Below are positions 62,186-64,000 of a stretch of DNA of 64,000 nt, in pieces. A program made the position numbers and the translations under genes. Location of the stretch: positions 1-64,000 of the forward strand of contig JAQWQD010000018.1 in assembly GCA_029244985.1 (NCBI GenBank). Reading direction: 5' to 3'. How positions within the stretch are numbered: the stretch's first letter is position 1; each line of letters starts with the position of its first letter. This DNA comes from Gammaproteobacteria bacterium. GTDB lineage: Bacteria > Pseudomonadota > Gammaproteobacteria > Pseudomonadales > Pseudohongiellaceae. Under the pieces are notes generated by a model that ran no database searches, was not told where the DNA came from, and saw nothing but the letters and a program-made list of their open reading frames with translations.

Positions 62186-62965
62186 ATGAAATTTATGAAG
62201 AGCCACGTTTTCTGGTTTGTGGTATTGGGTAGTTTAATTTTTGTCATCGACGAACAAACTTCAGATCCGCTCGATATTATAGTTGTGGATGCTGCGCTTG
62301 AGCGGCAAGTGGCGGCGCTCTGGGCTGCACAAATACAGCGTGAACCAACCGAGGCAGAGATAGTGAGCCTCGTCGATGATTGGGTTACTGAAGAGATCTG
62401 GCGTCGGGAGTCCATGCGGCTCAATCTGGCAGAAGAAGATGAAATTATCCGCCGGCGGATGATTCAGAAGATGCAATTTATTACCGAGCAGGAAGCCGTA
62501 CTCGCGCCGACCGAAGAAGAACTCCAGGCCTATTACGAAGCGAATCACGAGAGATACGGAGTTCCATCTAGTGTTTCCTTCGAGCAACTCCAATTTCAGT
62601 CTCGCGAAGCGGCAACCGGCGCGCTTAGTGCAGGAGAATCGCTTGCCGACCTGGCGGAGTCTTCGATGCAGAGCCGGGTGAATGTCCGCCAATCACCACT
62701 GCAAGTTGCCAGTACATTTGGCCCTGAATTTACCCGGTCGCTCAATGGCTACGACGTGGCTTTGAATTGGCAAGGTCCCATAAAAAGCACTTTTGGTTGG
62801 CACCTGGTGAAGTTGCTTGAGATTAATTCCTCCTCCGTCGCGCCATTTGAGGATATTCGCGCGACTGTCCACGGCGACTACACCTATGAATCGCGATTGC
62901 AGGCACAAGCAGACTTCATCGAACAAGTGCGTTCGAACTATGACATCGTTCGCAAAGAAGAGTAA
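62186..62965 (+). CDS. Membrane-anchored PpiC-type peptidyl-prolyl isomerase
   Basis: A 259-residue protein. A hydrophobic N terminus (residues ~6-21) should act as an uncleaved anchor or signal. Residues ~40-110 are a helical chaperone part (EDEIIRRRMIQKMQFI, PTEEELQAYYEANHERY), typical of SurA/PpiD-like isomerases. The parvulin-like domain follows at about 118-215 (VSFEQLQF, FGPEFTRSLNGYDV, GPIKSTFGWHLVKLLEI). The central parvulin strands are short, so activity is uncertain. It would fold exported proteins in the periplasm. It is translationally close to DUF3604 (2-nt gap) and HupE, a set that seems to travel together. Confidence 0.87.
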   Translation: MKFMKSHVFWFVVLGSLIFVIDEQTSDPLDIIVVDAALERQVAALWAAQIQREPTEAEIVSLVDDWVTEEIWRRESMRLNLAEEDEIIRRRMIQKMQFITEQEAVLAPTEEELQAYYEANHERYGVPSSVSFEQLQFQSREAATGALSAGESLADLAESSMQSRVNVRQSPLQVASTFGPEFTRSLNGYDVALNWQGPIKSTFGWHLVKLLEINSSSVAPFEDIRATVHGDYTYESRLQAQADFIEQVRSNYDIVRKEE

Positions 62966-62977
62966 GAAGAAGGATAG

Positions 62978-63973
62978 ATGATCAGTAAGTGGTTCCTAAA
63001 GTCTAGCAGTTTGGTCGCTATTCTATGGCTAGTTGCCTTGCAATGTTTCGCCCATGAGATGCGCCCGGCGTTTGCTCAGCTCGTTGAAACAGAAGAGGGT
63101 ATCTCAGCGACGCTGCGTCAACCTCTTGTTCGTGGGTTTCGTCCAGACTTAGCCTTGGATCTTGGAGGCTGTCGTTTAGGAGCTGAAATCATCAGCCAGC
63201 GTCAAGAAGGCACCTTGATTCAAAGCTGGCAAGAATACTGTGATCAAGCACTCTCGCAATCCACGCTCGCTATTCGAAACCTGTATCCAGGTGTTAGTGA
63301 GGTGCTAGTGAGCATCACGCATCTTGACGGCAGTGTGCAACGTTTTGTTGTTAGGCCTGACAACCCAGTTGTGAATTTAGGTGAAGCCGATTCTCCTCTA
63401 CTTCCAGCTTATCTCGAGTTGGGTATAGAGCACTTGCTGGCGGGGCTCGACCACGTCTTGTTCGTCATTGCGTTAATGGTTTTGATTACAGATAGATGGC
63501 GACTAGTTGCAACTATTACTGCATTTACAATTGCTCATTCTATAACGTTGGCACTTTCTACCTTTGAACTACTGCAAATTTCTCAATCCGCGGTAGAAGC
63601 GCTGATCGCGCTGAGTCTGCTTTTCATGGCAGTTGAGATGTTGAGCAAAACCTCCTCGTTAACCGCCAACTATCCGTGGTTAATTTCTTTTGGCTTTGGG
63701 CTCATACACGGCCTAGGCTTCGCTGGCGTACTCCGTGAAGTAGGTTTGCCAGATGACGCTGCACTTTGGGCATTGTTGTTGTTTAACATTGGCTTGGAAA
63801 TAGGACAATTGATGGTAGTTGCTGCGTGCCTCTTCCTGGGTTTCCTAATTCGTTATTGGCGACGAAAAATAACTGTTGCACCAGACGTTAGTCTGAGCAA
63901 TTTGCTGCCTGCCTATTTCATTGGCCCAATCTCTGTTTGGTGGCTACTTCAGAGACTGCCTATTCTGAGTTAG
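62978..63973 (+). CDS. HupE/UreJ family membrane protein
   Basis: A 331-residue protein with an N-terminal signal peptide (ending CFA-HE), a soluble periplasmic domain of about 130 residues, and then about six membrane segments. The family signature is the His-rich GIEHLLAGLDHVLFVIALM at the start of the first membrane helix, followed by TIAHSITLALS, SLLFMAVEM, GFGLIHGLGFAGVL and a late LLLFNIGLEIGQL. HupE/UreJ proteins are thought to move Ni or Co ions, but this longer type with a periplasmic domain is widespread without hydrogenase or urease genes. It is the third gene of the DUF3604 run. A degraded copy of its 3' end lies at 59881-59970. Confidence 0.92.
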   Translation: MISKWFLKSSSLVAILWLVALQCFAHEMRPAFAQLVETEEGISATLRQPLVRGFRPDLALDLGGCRLGAEIISQRQEGTLIQSWQEYCDQALSQSTLAIRNLYPGVSEVLVSITHLDGSVQRFVVRPDNPVVNLGEADSPLLPAYLELGIEHLLAGLDHVLFVIALMVLITDRWRLVATITAFTIAHSITLALSTFELLQISQSAVEALIALSLLFMAVEMLSKTSSLTANYPWLISFGFGLIHGLGFAGVLREVGLPDDAALWALLLFNIGLEIGQLMVVAACLFLGFLIRYWRRKITVAPDVSLSNLLPAYFIGPISVWWLLQRLPILS

Positions 63974-64000
63974 CAAAACTGGTGACAGGCACATTGCAAT

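Noticed and set aside
62261-62692. 143-codon antisense frame opposite the PpiC-type gene
   Set aside because: The sense frame has clear family features and tight operon spacing. The antisense frame shows no domain or start signal.
1-64000. tRNA, rRNA, CRISPR arrays, insertion sequences, phage genes
   Set aside because: I found no cloverleaf-like gene, regular spacer array, transposase or integrase on either strand.

Overview
The window looks like a chromosomal stretch of an aerobic, probably marine, gram-negative proteobacterium, most likely a gammaproteobacterium of the OM182/Pseudohongiella/SAR92 kind. This is an inference from gene content: kynureninase, MATE, HupE/UreJ, Sec and lipoprotein signal peptides, and many periplasmic c-type cytochromes. 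It is unusually rich in exported enzymes. About half of the roughly 45 genes carry a signal peptide, lipobox or Tat motif. I see no tRNA, rRNA, CRISPR array, transposase or phage gene.

Layout. Positions 1-3.7 kb hold exported cytochrome c/copper-monooxygenase-like proteins and a secreted partner ending in a CCWTN motif. Positions 3.7-10.5 kb hold a conserved unknown gene, an MFS transporter, a tightly overlapped kynurenine-type operon (thioesterase, formamidase-like hydrolase, kynU) and a secreted repeat-like protein. Positions 10.7-15.5 kb hold an amidohydrolase lipoprotein, a 3-hydroxyisobutyrate-dehydrogenase-family enzyme and two secreted proteins of a 'PDLxGxW' family, closed by a strong terminator. 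Positions 15.7-23.1 kb hold an iodotyrosine-deiodinase-like flavoprotein, an M19 dipeptidase lipoprotein, gamma-glutamyltransferase, a lipocalin-like protein, a third PDLxGxW protein and an MBL-fold hydrolase. Positions 23.3-32.7 kb hold a YdiJ-like FAD/Fe-S dehydrogenase, a planctomycete-type cytochrome module (DUF1549/DUF1553 plus DUF1501) and a cytochrome-fused PQQ dehydrogenase.

Positions 37.4-32.7 kb (minus strand) form a compact operon: cytochrome/Cu-monooxygenase-like protein, CCWTN protein, PDLxGxW protein, an unknown 182-aa exported protein, two tandem paralogous 45-aa membrane micro-proteins, and a secreted cupin. Diverging from it is the most striking gene, a periplasmic redoxin fused to a DsbD-alpha-like domain (37642-38775). 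Its reading frame is interrupted by one TGA exactly where the first cysteine of the thioredoxin WCxxC motif belongs. A perfect 7-bp hairpin with a G-starting loop follows 14 nt later, as expected of a bacterial SECIS. I read it as a selenoprotein (U-P-Y-C).

Positions 39.1-51.5 kb hold a MATE transporter, an exported RraA-like protein, a two-domain M16 protease, a serine hydrolase lipoprotein, a second PQQ dehydrogenase and a DUF1592-type/DUF1552 pair. Positions 51.7-59.8 kb hold an ankyrin-repeat protein and a minus-strand catabolic group (GntP permease, serine-glyoxylate-type aminotransferase, penicillin-acylase-family lipoprotein, amidohydrolase). Positions 60.1-64 kb hold a DUF3604/PpiC/HupE cluster, preceded by a 90-bp relic of a second hupE 3' end.

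Overall the genes suggest scavenging of peptides, amino-acid derivatives, N-acyl compounds and alcohols, with much of the chemistry (PQQ, heme c, copper and thiol/selenol redox) done in the periplasm.
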